This document shows, piece by piece, positions 32,129 through 42,588 of a DNA stretch of 44,094 nt. The DNA is taken from the NCBI GenBank assembly GCA_000969725.1, contig JXSR01S007835.1. The stretch is one strand, 5' to 3'. Positions within the stretch are counted from its first letter, which is position 1. Every line of letters begins with the position of its first letter. Position numbers and translations under genes: made by a program. This DNA comes from Ophiothrix spiculata (taxonomy: Eukaryota > Echinodermata > Ophiuroidea > Amphilepidida > Ophiotrichidae). The notes under the pieces are model-generated. The model ran no database searches, was not told where the DNA came from, and saw only the letters and a program-made list of their open reading frames with translations.

Positions 32129-33152
32129 TTTTGTGTTTTAAGTAGTTATCATAATAATCAATTTTAATTTCCATCACTGTAACATTTTTCCGCAAAAAAA
32201 AAGATCGAATTAGAACCAAATTGGTGCTTTTTAAGTCAATTGTCCCCACACAAACACACCACATTTTTCAATTTGGGCGAATTCGGTGAGAAAACCCATC
32301 CATCAGTATACCTACAATTGTGAAATTATACCACAAACCGTGGACCATACACAAATACCATTATGTGAGAATCCTCCATAAGCGTATGGCAGGCGGTTTA
32401 TTTATCAATTATGTAAGTTCCTCTTTTACACGAATATATATATTCCATACCAAATAATCTTGAGTCATTTTATAAGACTAAGAGAGCTTTTAATGTAACA
32501 TAAGGATAATGATAATCAAAAACAAAAAACCTTCAAATATTCTTCTTTAAATAAAAATCAATCAAATCACAAGAGCATTATAATATTGGCATACAAGTTA
32601 GTAAGTGTCTTCTTAATAGCATCAACTTAAAACAATCAAGATAATGTTTTGTTTACATTAGAAGATTATTGAATGAATCGGGGAATGGACATACATTAAA
32701 AAGACGAGAAACAAACATTATTAACATGGTCTATGAATTCCAAGTGTCACGAAGCATCAACTTTCAACCTGAGATAGCAATTATGCTCCGAAGATCTCTC
32801 TGTAACTTAAAGCACATTCAATCATGCTGATGACTGATCAAGTGCTTTACAAACACATTAGAGCAAATGAGCTTTTTGCAATACTGTAATGATTCGGATG
32901 CGTAGTCGGTTAAGTTACTGAGCTATTAAGCTTCAAAACACATATCATTTCTTTGAACATGCTCAATGTCTTTTTACTGTTGTCAATTTTTCAAGCTGGT
33001 TCCAAGCAAAATTGAATTGTGGATTGAATAACACTTTTTTGAGCACAACTTGACTGACGTAAAAATAGTAAGTCTAGATTTGATTTGAGAAAATAGCAAA
33101 ACTATAACCCTTTTTTACTAAACAAAAAGGTAGCAAATACGTCTTGTTGGTA
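32129..33152 (+). repeat. R unit, copy 2 (parts 1 and 2)
   Basis: This aligns with 26774-27431 and 29746-30180 without the LINE-containing insert, so parts 1 and 2 are contiguous here (join near 32700). The end, GCAAATACGTCTTGTTGGTA (33133), matches copy 3 at about 36056. Part 3 is absent; a SINE-like tail follows. The minus-strand frame at 32040-32264 is an artefact also seen at 26839-27033. Confidence 0.85.
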
Positions 33153-33164
33153 TAACTAGGGTTA

Positions 33165-33290
33165 ATGCAAATTATTACTGCAAATTACCCAAACTAACTT
33201 GGAGCTTCTTGGGATATTATTACAATTTACTGCAAGGGAGTCTTGAACCTAATTGCCTGAATCCTTCACTCAGATTGACAATAACTTATT
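33165..33290 (+). repeat. SINE-like tail segment, copy 1
   Basis: CAAATTACCCAAACTAACTT, TTGGGATATTATTACAAT, GGGAGTCTTGAACCTAATTG and AATCCTTCACTCAGATT match 37100-37190 closely. In the other copy the block is preceded by a B-box-like and CCTTGAGAAAGACATT sequence, which is why I place it in a SINE. The head is missing here. Confidence 0.5.
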
Positions 33291-33839
33291 TTCTGTCCCA
33301 AAATGACTATAATTAAAATGTTTTTATTTTCGTTCTTCCTGTCCAAACTACAAGATGCCCATTGCTAAAATTCTGAATGCTGGAGGGAGTTCATTGTTGA
33401 AAATGTCTTAATGTCATTGTAGACACCTAACTTCAAGAAAGGTTGAAGTGTTATAGACATCATTGACATCTTACTCATACACACAAAGTTTTAACTAAAC
33501 TGCCAACACTTTTATAATATAATTTATCATTATCATTGGGACATTCAATATTCCGGTCAATAAACCTGATAGTGAAAAGACCCTACATGTATACCATAAC
33601 GAGTAATGTAATTGCAGTCCAAAAACAAACAAACATACAAATAAACAATCAAATATAACCACAAACATCATTGATAATAATAGATGAGGTAATATGAATG
33701 ATAAGCCCTTGCTCCATCGGAAATTAAATCATCATAATTGTTCTACTTTTGGCTCCGCTAATATTTTTGCAATATTCACCAATTACCACCATACGTGAGG
33801 TTTGTGTTTCATTGTAAGTTTAAAAGGTTAAAGACAGAG
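33291..33839. other. Spacer before R copy 3
   Basis: AT-rich, no gene or structured repeat recognised. Confidence 0.4.
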
Positions 33840-33877
33840 GTTTTTGTGCATTAGGCATTTTGATTGCATTCCAAATA

Positions 33878-34921
33878 AAGACTCCCAAAAAAGTATCGCC
33901 TCATCTCGAAAAAATGGCTCGTGCACACATACGGAAGTCGTAAACGTAATTTCAAGACTTTGTGTACAAGCGCTGGAATTTCAGTTTTTATATGACACCC
34001 TATTTCTGACAATTGACTGAGAAACATTTAAGTTATGAACTTTTAAAACCCACGAGGTCAATTTTAAAAAGTTGCAAATTTCATTTTTCGCACTGTACAA
34101 ACCAGTAATGCAAGGCTATGATCAATATGAGGTAAGTGAGTTTGTTCACTAAAGCGTGCTGTTTTTCAAAAGCAGCTTCATGGGTCTCTATGCATCGTCC
34201 ATAAACTTGCATTTATTGAGGGGGGGGGGTGCAAGAGTTATTTGGGGCAAGTGCCCCCATGTCATACGCTTTGCCCCCATTGCCCGCAGTTTCAGTCACT
34301 GACACAATTCTACGCCCAATTGTCCCTTGTTTTTTTATCCTTTGTATGTTTAATGTCGAAAGTTTGTCGAGATGTCATATCTTTTTTTAGTCGAAGTGGT
34401 ATTTTTTAACAACTTTAACAGCTAAAAATATCAAATTTGGCAGAATTTGTCGCGCGACACACACACACACAAACTACCATATTTCATAATTTTCAACCCG
34501 CACCACTTTTGCTCAATGGGGGAGGGGGGAGTAAGGCTTATGACGGGGGAAATACCCCATTCCACCATTCCCATTCTCTTTGGCGCCGTCACTGCAAGTT
34601 GATGGACGATGCTTAGAGATCATGACGTATGCTTTAGAAAAAACTGCGCGATTCAGTGGTCAAGATCGCTTACCTCATATCGATCCATAGTCTTGTGTAA
34701 CTGGTTTGTACAGTGCGAAAATTGAAATTTGCAACTTTTTCAAATTGACCTTGAGGGTTTTAAAAGTTCATAACTTAAATGATTCTCAGTCAATTATCAG
34801 AAATAGGGTGTCAAATAAAAGCTGAAATTCCAGCGCTTGTACACAAAGTCTTGAAATTACGCTTACGACTTCAATATTTGCGCATTTTTTCGAGATGAGG
34901 CGATACTTTTTTTGGAGTCTT
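33878..34921. mobile_element. 1,044-bp transposon with about 330-bp terminal inverted repeats
   Basis: The left terminal repeat is 33878-34211 and the right 34593-34921, imperfect complements over their full length. They start AAGACTCCCAAAAAAGTATC and share GCCTCATCTCG, TTTCAAGACTTTGTGTACAA, CGCTGGAATTTCAG and GCACTGTACAAACCAG. TA occurs on both sides (33876-33877, 34922-34923). R copy 1 gives the empty site. The core of about 380 bp is itself a looser inverted structure rich in GGGG/CCCC, with a (CA)n run at about 34459-34473. No transposase is present, so it is a non-autonomous element. Confidence 0.92.
34205..34590. mobile_element. Possible nested G/C-tract foldback
   Basis: The left side holds a run of ten G (about 34221-34230), GGGGCAAGTGCCCCCATG and TCATACGCTTTGCCCCCATT. 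The inverted right side (34510-34555) reads GGGGTATTTCCCCCGTCATA and AGCCTTACTCCCCC, a recognisable but diverged complement. It is either a younger MITE inserted between the long repeats or the natural inner end of those repeats. Confidence 0.5.
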
Positions 34922-36179
34922 TATATCATATTTAGTCCTTTCTCTGTGCTTTAAGTAATAATCATAATACTGGAAGCATTGAGACCCCCCCCCCCCCCGA
35001 GTTTTAGATTGCAATCAATTTTAATTTCCATCTCTGTAACATTTTCCCGCAAAAAAAGACAAAAGCGAAATTGGGTGCTTTTAAGGCAATTGTTCCCCCA
35101 TACACACACCATTTACTTTTAATTTGGGCGATTTTGGCCTATGACAAAACCCACCCATCAATATGCCTAAAGTTTTGAATTTATACAACAAACTTGAATT
35201 TACTTTAACCGTGGCACATACACGAATACCATCATTTCAGAATCCCCAAGCATTAACCAACTTTACACGAATATATTCCATACCAAATAATCTTGAGTCA
35301 TTTCTTAAGACTAAGAGAGATTTTAATGTAACATAAGGATAATGATGATTAAACAAACTTCAAATGTTCTGTTCAATCAAATCGTAGGTGCATATACAGT
35401 AATTGACGTATAATTTTATAAGTGTCTTCTTAATAGCATCAATTTAAAACAATGTTTTGTTTACATTGGAAGATTATTTTGAAATGTCACTGAACCGAAC
35501 ATTAAAAATACGAAAAAGCAAACATCATTAACATGATCTTTCATGTTCCAAGTGTCGACAACAACTATTTAAGACACTTTAGACAGTAATGCTCCTAAGA
35601 GGTAAGATATGTCTCTCTGTAACTTAAAGCACATTCAATCATAATGACTGATCAAGTGCTTTACAAACACATTAGAGCAAATTTTCTTTTTAGAATACTG
35701 AAATGATTCTGATGCTGGATTGTTAAGCTTCATCCAAAACATCACCTCATTCCTTTGAACATTTTCAATGTTTTTTTACTTTTGGTATTTCTACAAGCTG
35801 GTTCCTAGTAAACTTGAATTTAGATTGAATAACACACTTGTTTTGAGCTAAACTAACATTACATTTTAACTTGGCAGCCGTAAAAATGTTACGTCTAGAT
35901 TTGTTTTGATAAAACATCAAGAATATACCCCTTTTTTGTTCAAAACAAAAAGATGATTTTACTTGCCGATTGCATTTGTAGCTTTAAGGACAAGGAAGAA
36001 GAAGTTAACAAGGTGGTTTGATATTGCACCTGTTTTTAATGGTTAATGTTTTAAGCAAATACGTATTGTTGGTAATCATTTGCAGGCAAATTTATACATG
36101 CTTAGTGTTATTTATGGTTAATAAATTAATTAGACTTGATAAATAAAATCAAGCATTAAGCGAAGCAGAGTTAAGCTAT

Positions 36180-36800
36180 AGGCTCATTCCAGTGAAAACT
36201 AAACCTTTATTGATTTCAAGCAAAAAATCAGCTTTTTTATTCGACCATATGAGCATTTTTTTCAGTCATACGTTTGTTACTCGGTATTTGAAAAGTATTT
36301 TCTAATCAGAAATTTAGAATTTTTTCTACCCGTGCATTAATGAGCACATGTTTTCATTCAAAAATGTCACAAACGTTACCAAAAAGTTACACCAAAATGT
36401 CACAACCATTACCAGACGTTACCAAACAAAACATTGCATTTAAAGAAATCCTGACGATAGAATTTCCTACCATTTTTATGAACCATTTGTAAATATGTTT
36501 CCAATCATCTGTGAAAAGCGCAATAAAAAATTCGCTAACATGTCAGAGAAATTTTACTTTGAAGTCATTTGGAGCAAAAAACCATATCCGTGCGAGGTCA
36601 CAAACGTTACCGAACGTTACATGAACTTTATTCAGTATTTTGGAAATTATTTTAATCTTTAAACACCTGCATGTCTTGATCCCAGCAGTGATCACCATTA
36701 GCAACAACAAAATCGTATATATAATGTTTATGCTAGGTTCTGTGACCATTTGAAAGTGAAATTTTCCAATTTTTTGGTTACAAACGTTACTTTAGAATCA
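36180..36800 (+). repeat. ACAAACGTTACC repeat family, copy b
   Basis: This is the cleanest copy. It starts near GCTCATTCCAGTGAAAACTA and continues TGATTTCAAGCAAAAAATC and CGACCATATGAGCA. Three GTTAC clusters follow: 36366-36430 (several GTTAC motifs), 36598-36622 (CACAAACGTTACCGAACGTT) and 36777-36792. The last two are about 180 bp apart, as in copy c. No ORF is conserved between copies; the minus-strand frame at 36543-36749 is not preserved. Type unknown. Confidence 0.8.
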
Positions 36801-37035
36801 TCCTATAAGATGTCTGTATTTTGAGCATTTTCATAATCAAAACGATCAAACGCATATTCACCACACTTTTAGACTTACGATGCACAAAAAAACTCTATAA
36901 ACAAAAAGTTCAGGAGGAATAGGAATTCAAAAGGACAATGAATACCCCGCTTAATATTTCCATTTAGCGCAACCAAAATAAACGTGCTAAGAATGTTGAT
37001 TTGAAAGATCTTAAGATGGATCATTACAAAACACC
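36801..37035. other. Short spacer
   Basis: No feature recognised. Confidence 0.4.
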
Positions 37036-37195
37036 GAATCATTAAATCGTTTCGAGTTCGTTCCCTGCTATGTCCTTGAGAAAGACATTAAATACAAATT
37101 ACTGCATCAACCAAAACTCACTTGGGATATTGTTACAATCTACTTCAAGCGTCAATGGGAGTCTTGAACCTAATTGTCAGAATCCTTCACTCAGA
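37036..37195 (+). mobile_element. SINE fragment with B-box remnant
   Basis: GTTTCGAGTTCGTTCCC at about 37050 resembles the end of a tRNA-derived promoter (B box then T-arm), followed by TGTCCTTGAGAAAGACATTA (37071), close to the CCTTGGGCAAGACA-type motif of the SINE at 8255. The rest, ACTTGGGATATTGTTACAAT to AATCCTTCACTCAGATT, matches 33165-33290. The 127-codon frame starting at 37070 begins inside this motif and has no recognisable domain beyond it, so I do not call it a gene. Confidence 0.5.
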
Positions 37196-37734
37196 TTAAT
37201 TTTAGTCTTGCACAAAAGACATTATGACTCAAACAACACATGTCACATGTGCCGATGTGAAACCTGTCAACACTTCCTTCTTGAACTTACCTCCCTCAAA
37301 GACCATAAGATTTTCGACGTGAATTCGACTAATGTTTTGGTCATAAAAATGAAGCATGATAACCTTTTTTTATTCAAAATGAATCTTCAACCTATTGTGT
37401 TACGAAGTAATACGAATGAGAGGTTAAAAAGATCACTTGAGGTTTTTGATTGACAGATTACATTAGAATAACCCAAATACACAAAAACAAAAAAAACCTT
37501 TCCATTTTGCTTTTTGCAAATGTTGTTATGCTTCAATACCTTGGATTGAAAGTTTAGCTTCACTTCTGATAATGTAAGGTCCATTTGAGCTCCCTTTAAT
37601 CTTGTTTTTAATTGTTAAAAAGAAAATGGAAATCCTTTTTTAAATTTCTGCAGGGATATCGGGGATCCTTACAGAACACATAATATTTCAAGCATAAATT
37701 TATATAAAAAATTACGACAAGTTCTTAAGGCTGC

Positions 37735-37953
37735 AATCACATAGAAGTACACGACAAACGATATTTGCTATACGCTATTCGATGACTATACTAGTATGTT
37801 ATGCAGGCATGGCGAGCTATTCGTGTTTTTTTTTTCGAATAGTGCCCTCTTATGCGACTCGGTAGCATCAAATACACGTATTTGTTCGAGTCTATATGCA
37901 TGCCCAAGTAAAATCGTGCACCGTATACCCGAATATTATAGTTCTATGTGATT
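37735..37953. mobile_element. 219-bp MITE, AATCACATAGAA ends
   Basis: Terminal inverted repeats AATCACATAGAA (37735) and TTCTATGTGATT (37953), about 12 bp. The interior is GC-richer than its flanks and holds several short self-complementary strings built on GCTATTCG and CGAATA. The target-site duplication is unclear. Confidence 0.65.
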
Positions 37954-38150
37954 ATGTTTGAAGGGCGCTTAATTCGATACATATGACAAGGCAGAAAGCA
38001 AAGCGTGAGAACAAAATGTGATTGGTAGTTTGCTTGAAGTCATTTTCTTTTATTTCTGATTATACGCTACTACAATATAGGATGATTTTAAATTCAAAGG
38101 ATTAATTGGATTTTATAAGAGAAAAAAATATGTCTAATCCACTTCAGTGA

Positions 38151-38354
38151 CTCAAGCATAGAGGGCGAGATACTGGATGGTTCTCAGCAAAACACAAGGC
38201 TGATGAGCTGATAGACACAAACAACTGGGAACAAAATTGCCCAAACTTTGCCTCAATCACAGAAACAGGCAAGTGCCCTCGCTTGAACACCAGTGCAAGA
38301 AAAATAAAAGAGGGCAGCAGACAAGGCAGCAAGATCGATCTAAAAGCCAGTTAA
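38151..38354 (+). other. Candidate terminal-exon-like frame, unknown
   Basis: A plus-strand frame without ATG is open from CTC (38151) to TAA (38352-38354), about 67 codons. The translation is hydrophilic and varied (for example GWFSAKHKADELIDTNNWEQ), with a balanced composition that differs from the chance frames around it, and local GC is raised. A possible acceptor CCACTTCAG ends at 38147, but it would put TGA in frame unless a later AG is used. No family is recognised. A frame open on the opposite strand over the same segment weakens the case. Confidence 0.2.
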
Positions 38355-38910
38355 GCCTGAAAGTTCAGTCTTAATGGGTCTTAAGGGGTCCCCTTGATTT
38401 CAAAAGGACGATTTGGAGATGATTCCCTAGGTTGTGTTAGATATAAGGCTATTCGTACATTGTTCAAGTCTAGTTCTAAATTGGCACATCAGCCAGTGTG
38501 AATTTTTGTCAAGATAGTGTGAATCACGTCCACAGTCAGGGCAAATTATTTTACTGTTTACAGAAATGCATGGCAATGTAGGACTTTTTCACTTGTTTTG
38601 TGTTCTTTTGGATCGTAAAATAGATCAGGTACGTCTGTTTTAAAAATGTTTAGAAATGCTTGGTTTATTTTAGGAATAATTCGTAAAGATGACAATGTTT
38701 TTGATGTTGAAAACTCTAAATTGTTCAAGTCCAAAATCGATATATCAATTTTCATAATCAAAACTTTAAATCATTTCCTTTCTAAACATATCATCACCAG
38801 TCTAATTTCTACATATCAAAGGAAAATTGGAATTACATACGGTATATCTTTCCCATATTTTTAAACAATATTTTAAATGTTTAAAAGGGGTGTAACTCAA
38901 ATCGTGAAAA

Positions 38911-39287
38911 TATAAAACTTGCAATTACCATATGGATTCAAACTACAAGCTTAAATATTACGGATGTGAATAACGCTCTAAGAAAATACTTACATATATA
39001 TATTTATTTAATCGATTTATTTATGTATGATCTTCCTGTGTCCTTAGGACGAAGTCTATGAGATACAGGGTATGTCATTTTTTCTTTTAAATCATATTAT
39101 ATTATACTTTGCTATGATATAAAACTTTTAATTACCATATGAATTCAAACTTCAAAGCTTAAATATAACGGATGTTAACACCACTCTAAGAGAATACTTT
39201 AGATAAGGAAAATATATTTTAATCGATATATTTATATAGGTCTTCCTGTTTCCTTAGCACGAAGTCTATGAGATACAGGGTATGTCA
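38911..39287 (+). repeat. Two-copy tandem duplication, 208-bp offset
   Basis: Copies 38911-39077 and 39119-39287. The first half (ATTACCATATG.ATTCAAAC, AAGCTTAAATAT.ACGGATGT, CTCTAAGA.AATACTT) is roughly 85-90% alike. The middle is AT-rich and diverged. The last 47 bp (39031-39077 and 39241-39287) differ at only two positions. No frame spans both copies. Confidence 0.85.
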
Positions 39288-39538
39288 ATATTGTCAAAGC
39301 AATAAAGAGTACAATGAAAACACGGATTTACTATATGTATACAGGAAAAATAACTGCAATCAAATTCTGTATTTAAGAAACAGGTGACCTGATTTAATAT
39401 TAACCACTTAAACAACAGAATAAGAAATCACTTCAGGTATTCGAAAAAAACTTTGCCCTTTCCTTTGATAAGAAGTATGGTTGTTTATTTTAGAATTTAT
39501 TTACACTTACTGAATTATTCATTATTGTAAATGATCCG

Positions 39539-39659
39539 TCACACATCACCGTATAGAGTTAAAACGTACGAATAACGTACACTGTTTCGTTCATTGAAAT
39601 ACATGTATATAGATTACCCAAACCAGTGTACGTTATTCGTACGTTTCGTGATGTGTGAT
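39539..39659. mobile_element. 121-bp palindromic MITE
   Basis: The outer ends TCACACATCAC (39539) and GTGATGTGTGA (39659) are complementary. The inner arms 39562-39584 and 39624-39646 are 23-bp perfect complements (AACGTACGAATAACGTACAC and its complement). The loop is AT-rich. No clear target-site duplication and no coding. Confidence 0.85.
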
Positions 39660-39774
39660 AGAGCCTTAATCAGTCACAGAGATAACAGGCGCCGCCGGCC
39701 GCCCGTTTGATATTTAACTCGCAACTCAGGTTGCTCCAAATAACGTCTAGATGTCTACTAAACGTTAATAGCTC

Positions 39775-40320
39775 ATTCCACGGAAAATAAAACTATTTTT
39801 GACTTCAAGCAAAAATTAGGCCTTTTTATTCAACCACTTAAGCATATATTCGTAATTTAGTACGTGAAGTATTTCCCAAACATAAATCACAAAGTTTTTT
39901 CTTTATGTGCATGAATTGGCACATGTTTTAATTCAAAAATCTCACAAATGTTACGAAAATGTAACAAATGTTACCAAACAATGCATTAAAAGAAGCCCTG
40001 ACGATAGAATTTCCTTAACCTTTCATGAAATATTTGTAATGTTACCAATCATCTGTGTAAAGTGCAATAAAATATTCGTAAACACGTCAGAGAATTTTTT
40101 ACTTTGAAGAACTTTCTGTTCGATGTCACAAACGTTACCGAACGTTACATAACTTTATTCAGGTATTTGAGCAATTGATTTATTTTTTTAAAAATTTGAA
40201 TGTCTTAGCCCCACCAATATGAGCACCATATTCAACAACAAACTCATGAGTTTAATGTTTATGCTAAGTTGTGTAGCCATTTAAAAGCAAAATTTATTCA
40301 TTTATAGGTCACAAACGTTG
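39775..40320 (+). repeat. ACAAACGTTACC repeat family, copy c
   Basis: Landmarks match copy b in order: GCTCATTCCACGGAAAATAA, TTGACTTCAAGCAAAAATTA, CAACCACTTAAGCATA, GGCACATGTTTTAATTC, a GTTAC cluster at 39941-39980, CTGACGATAGAATTTCCT, CAATCATCTGTG, CACAAACGTTACCGAACGTT (40127) and CACAAACGTTGC (40308). Confidence 0.8.
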
Positions 40321-41020
40321 CATAGGAAGGAGAGTAAACACAATCAAAACTTTTCAAATCGTTTGCGAACTCTAAAACTCCCAAGAATCACGTGACCGTA
40401 CTTTAATGGCGACCAATGTATTTGTCAAACACTTCACTGAGACTGTTTACAAAGCATAAAGACTCAAAGTGTCAGTCTTTACGTTTAAAAAAGATCGGAA
40501 TTAAGTCTTTCTGAAGTACAAATGTATGTACTTTATATGTTTTAGCGACCCATTTCCACAAGATTATGATATAGGTCAGGATTGTGTCAAATTCGCATTA
40601 TTTGGAAAGTGTTAAACCTTGATATCTGTTTTTTGAAATAAAATAACGATAAAAAGCAAGAGTAACCATCGTACTACTGACTTGAAAAGTAGGTTTAATC
40701 TTTAACCATTCGTACCGAGGTCGTTACAATCGGCCGAGTTGTTACGTAATTATAACGTCATTAAGTACGATTAAACTGATATGAATTGTATACAGTTAAT
40801 TAGTTAAACATTGACATTTTATACTTTTTTAAGTAAGCAGCTTCAAATGTTGGACTTCACAAGTTTTTTGCCTTTAAAACAGAGTAATAGTAACATATTC
40901 TTTACGTTTCAACTTTATATTATGCCATGTATGCATTTTCAAATGGTATCTTAAATGAAATAAATTTGTAGCTGTCGACTTAATCAGCTCGCAAAAATTG
41001 CAACATTGAAACATCTAGTC
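40321..41020. other. Unannotated stretch
   Basis: No gene or structured repeat recognised. Confidence 0.45.
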
Positions 41021-41024
41021 CCTC

Positions 41025-41150
41025 GCCAACAATGGGGATATAGTGTTTTACCCAAGGAAACAACTCGTTGACACAAGACAATTGATGCTCAAACTCATAA
41101 CCTATAGATTATGAGACGAGCGTTGTTTCCATACGGCCAGTGTGCTCCTC
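41025..41150 (-). mobile_element. Degraded tRNA-derived SINE, second copy
   Basis: On the minus strand from about 41150: GGAGCACACTGGCCGTATGG (A-box region), CGCTCGTCTCATAATCTATA (anticodon-arm region, close to the 8255 SINE), a decayed B box, then TTGTTTCCTTGGGTAAAACA, the same body motif as at 8364-8345. Divergence is far greater than in the 8255 copy. Confidence 0.65.
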
Positions 41151-42160
41151 AAAGAACATTTGACCACTTAAACGTTGACGAATACCCTACGTTCATCAAT
41201 GGGGTGATAAATTCGATGTTTGAAAACACAATAATATCTTCACCTTAAGATTACTTTAAATGCTTAGGAAAGATTCCTTTGCATTTTTGATTGGGTTAAT
41301 TGACTCTTTAATAGAACAAAGGTTATTCACTGTCTGTAGTTGGTCACGACTTCTAGGAGTCATCGGATATCGTGCACTCTATCTTTACATTCAGAGAATA
41401 GTTATGGGCGTGTAAGAGTTGTAATCAAATCAGATGATTTTGGGAAATCTTTATAAAATGGTGACGATTGTGACAGTTAAAAATTCTGCCGAGTTTCGAT
41501 AACAAGAAGTAAAATACGCTTAATCAAGAATCACTATATACGCCAGCGCAAAGCATACACTAACTTCATAACAATGTAACTGTCTGTTAATATAATTGTT
41601 GACAGCGGCATAATATGTTCCATATATAAATATACTTGTAATATGAGAACCTCTGACCAATTGACTCTCCTCTGAGTGCTGTCATTTTATATATCGGATC
41701 TATATTATGACATGACTAGATCTTATTCCCCTGAGCAAATTTCCGAATGCTATTTCTTTTTTAGTAGGAAAATGTTCCACAGAACATGAGCTGATTTGAC
41801 TCTTGCAATCAGATGATGATACATGCAATATATTACAGAACCAAATGATATGTTACCAAACGTTCCTTGCAGTATTAACCCTTCTTATACGGAGCGATAT
41901 TCTAAATACATTATTCGGTGGAGGATTGTTGCACCACCATTTTTACAACGAATCTCCAAGACCACTGCTAAGGGACTGGTATCGAACCCCAATTTTCACT
42001 GATACCAGAATCAACGTCAACCATAATTGTTTGACCTCACTGAAAGCTCTTGCTTTTTTAATATCAGAAACATCAGTTTCTACGCATAATAACATGAAGA
42101 TTCCAATCACATTATCATCCTCATCCACTCGGAAATACAGAGTGTCAATAAAGATTTGTA
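41151..42160. other. Unannotated stretch
   Basis: The longest open frame, 41803-42204 (+), has no ATG near its start and no motif, and runs into the MITE at 42164. A GGTTCGATACC string on the minus strand at about 41985 resembles a polymerase III B box but has no A box at the right distance. Confidence 0.4.
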
Positions 42161-42163
42161 CCG

Positions 42164-42323
42164 GTGTAATGAAATACAGCGTCCGTGTGACTGAAGTGCC
42201 CTAGCTACTATCAAATTGTGTAGAACGTACTTGTACATGTGCGATCAATAAATCATCGATTGCGACTTATTCCGTGTAGTTCAATTAGACCCGGACTCCT
42301 GGTTATGGTCAGTCTCATTACAC
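42164..42323 (+). mobile_element. 160-bp MITE, single copy of the 21848 family
   Basis: Short terminal inverted repeats GTGTAATGA (42164) and TCATTACAC (42323). The body is about 90-95% identical by eye to 21975-22141. This copy defines the complete unit and shows that the element at 21848-22141 is two units joined head to head. Confidence 0.85.
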
Positions 42324-42516
42324 AGGGTTTCAAAAAATAGATACAATATACAATCAACATTTTTCTTTATAAGAGTTAGTATTATACAATAGTGAATATA
42401 CCTTCTATATTTTCCACAAGTTTCGTTAAAATTGTACGCTTCGTTGGTTTGTGCGACATCGCAAATGAAAACTGATGTTCCCGCCGCGTCTCTATGAATT
42501 ACACTAATAACCGATA

Positions 42517-42588
42517 CAGATATAAACATATCTCGAAATGTAACTTAATAACTAATGCAGATATAAACATATCTCGAAATGTAACTTA
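42517..42588 (+). repeat. Two-copy tandem repeat, 41-bp period
   Basis: 31 bp are repeated exactly at 42517-42547 and 42558-42588 (CAGATATAAACATATCTCGA then AATGTAACTTA), separated by TAATAACTAATG-type spacer. Recent duplication. Confidence 0.9.

Larger units (their letters stand above)
33840..36075 (+). repeat. R unit, copy 3 (split by a 1,044-bp element)
   Basis: The left piece 33840-33877 (TTTTTGTGCATTAGGCATTT, TGATTGCATTCCAAA) and the right piece from 34922 (TATCATATTTAG, then CTGTGCTTTAAGTAATAATC) together match 26774-26830 of copy 1. Parts 1 and 2 follow to about 36075, including a poly-C run of about 16 at 34985-35000, AAGACTAAGAGAGATTTTAA, AATAGCATCAATTTAAAACA and CTTAAAGCACATTCAATCAT. 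Part 3 is absent. Confidence 0.85.

Noticed and set aside
37070..37453. A 127-codon ATG-initiated frame
   Set aside because: Its start lies in a SINE body motif and its first part matches the non-coding repeat at 33165-33290, where the frame is not kept.
41803..42204. A 133-codon plus-strand frame
   Set aside because: No ATG at the start, no motif, and its end is translated MITE sequence (42164 onward).
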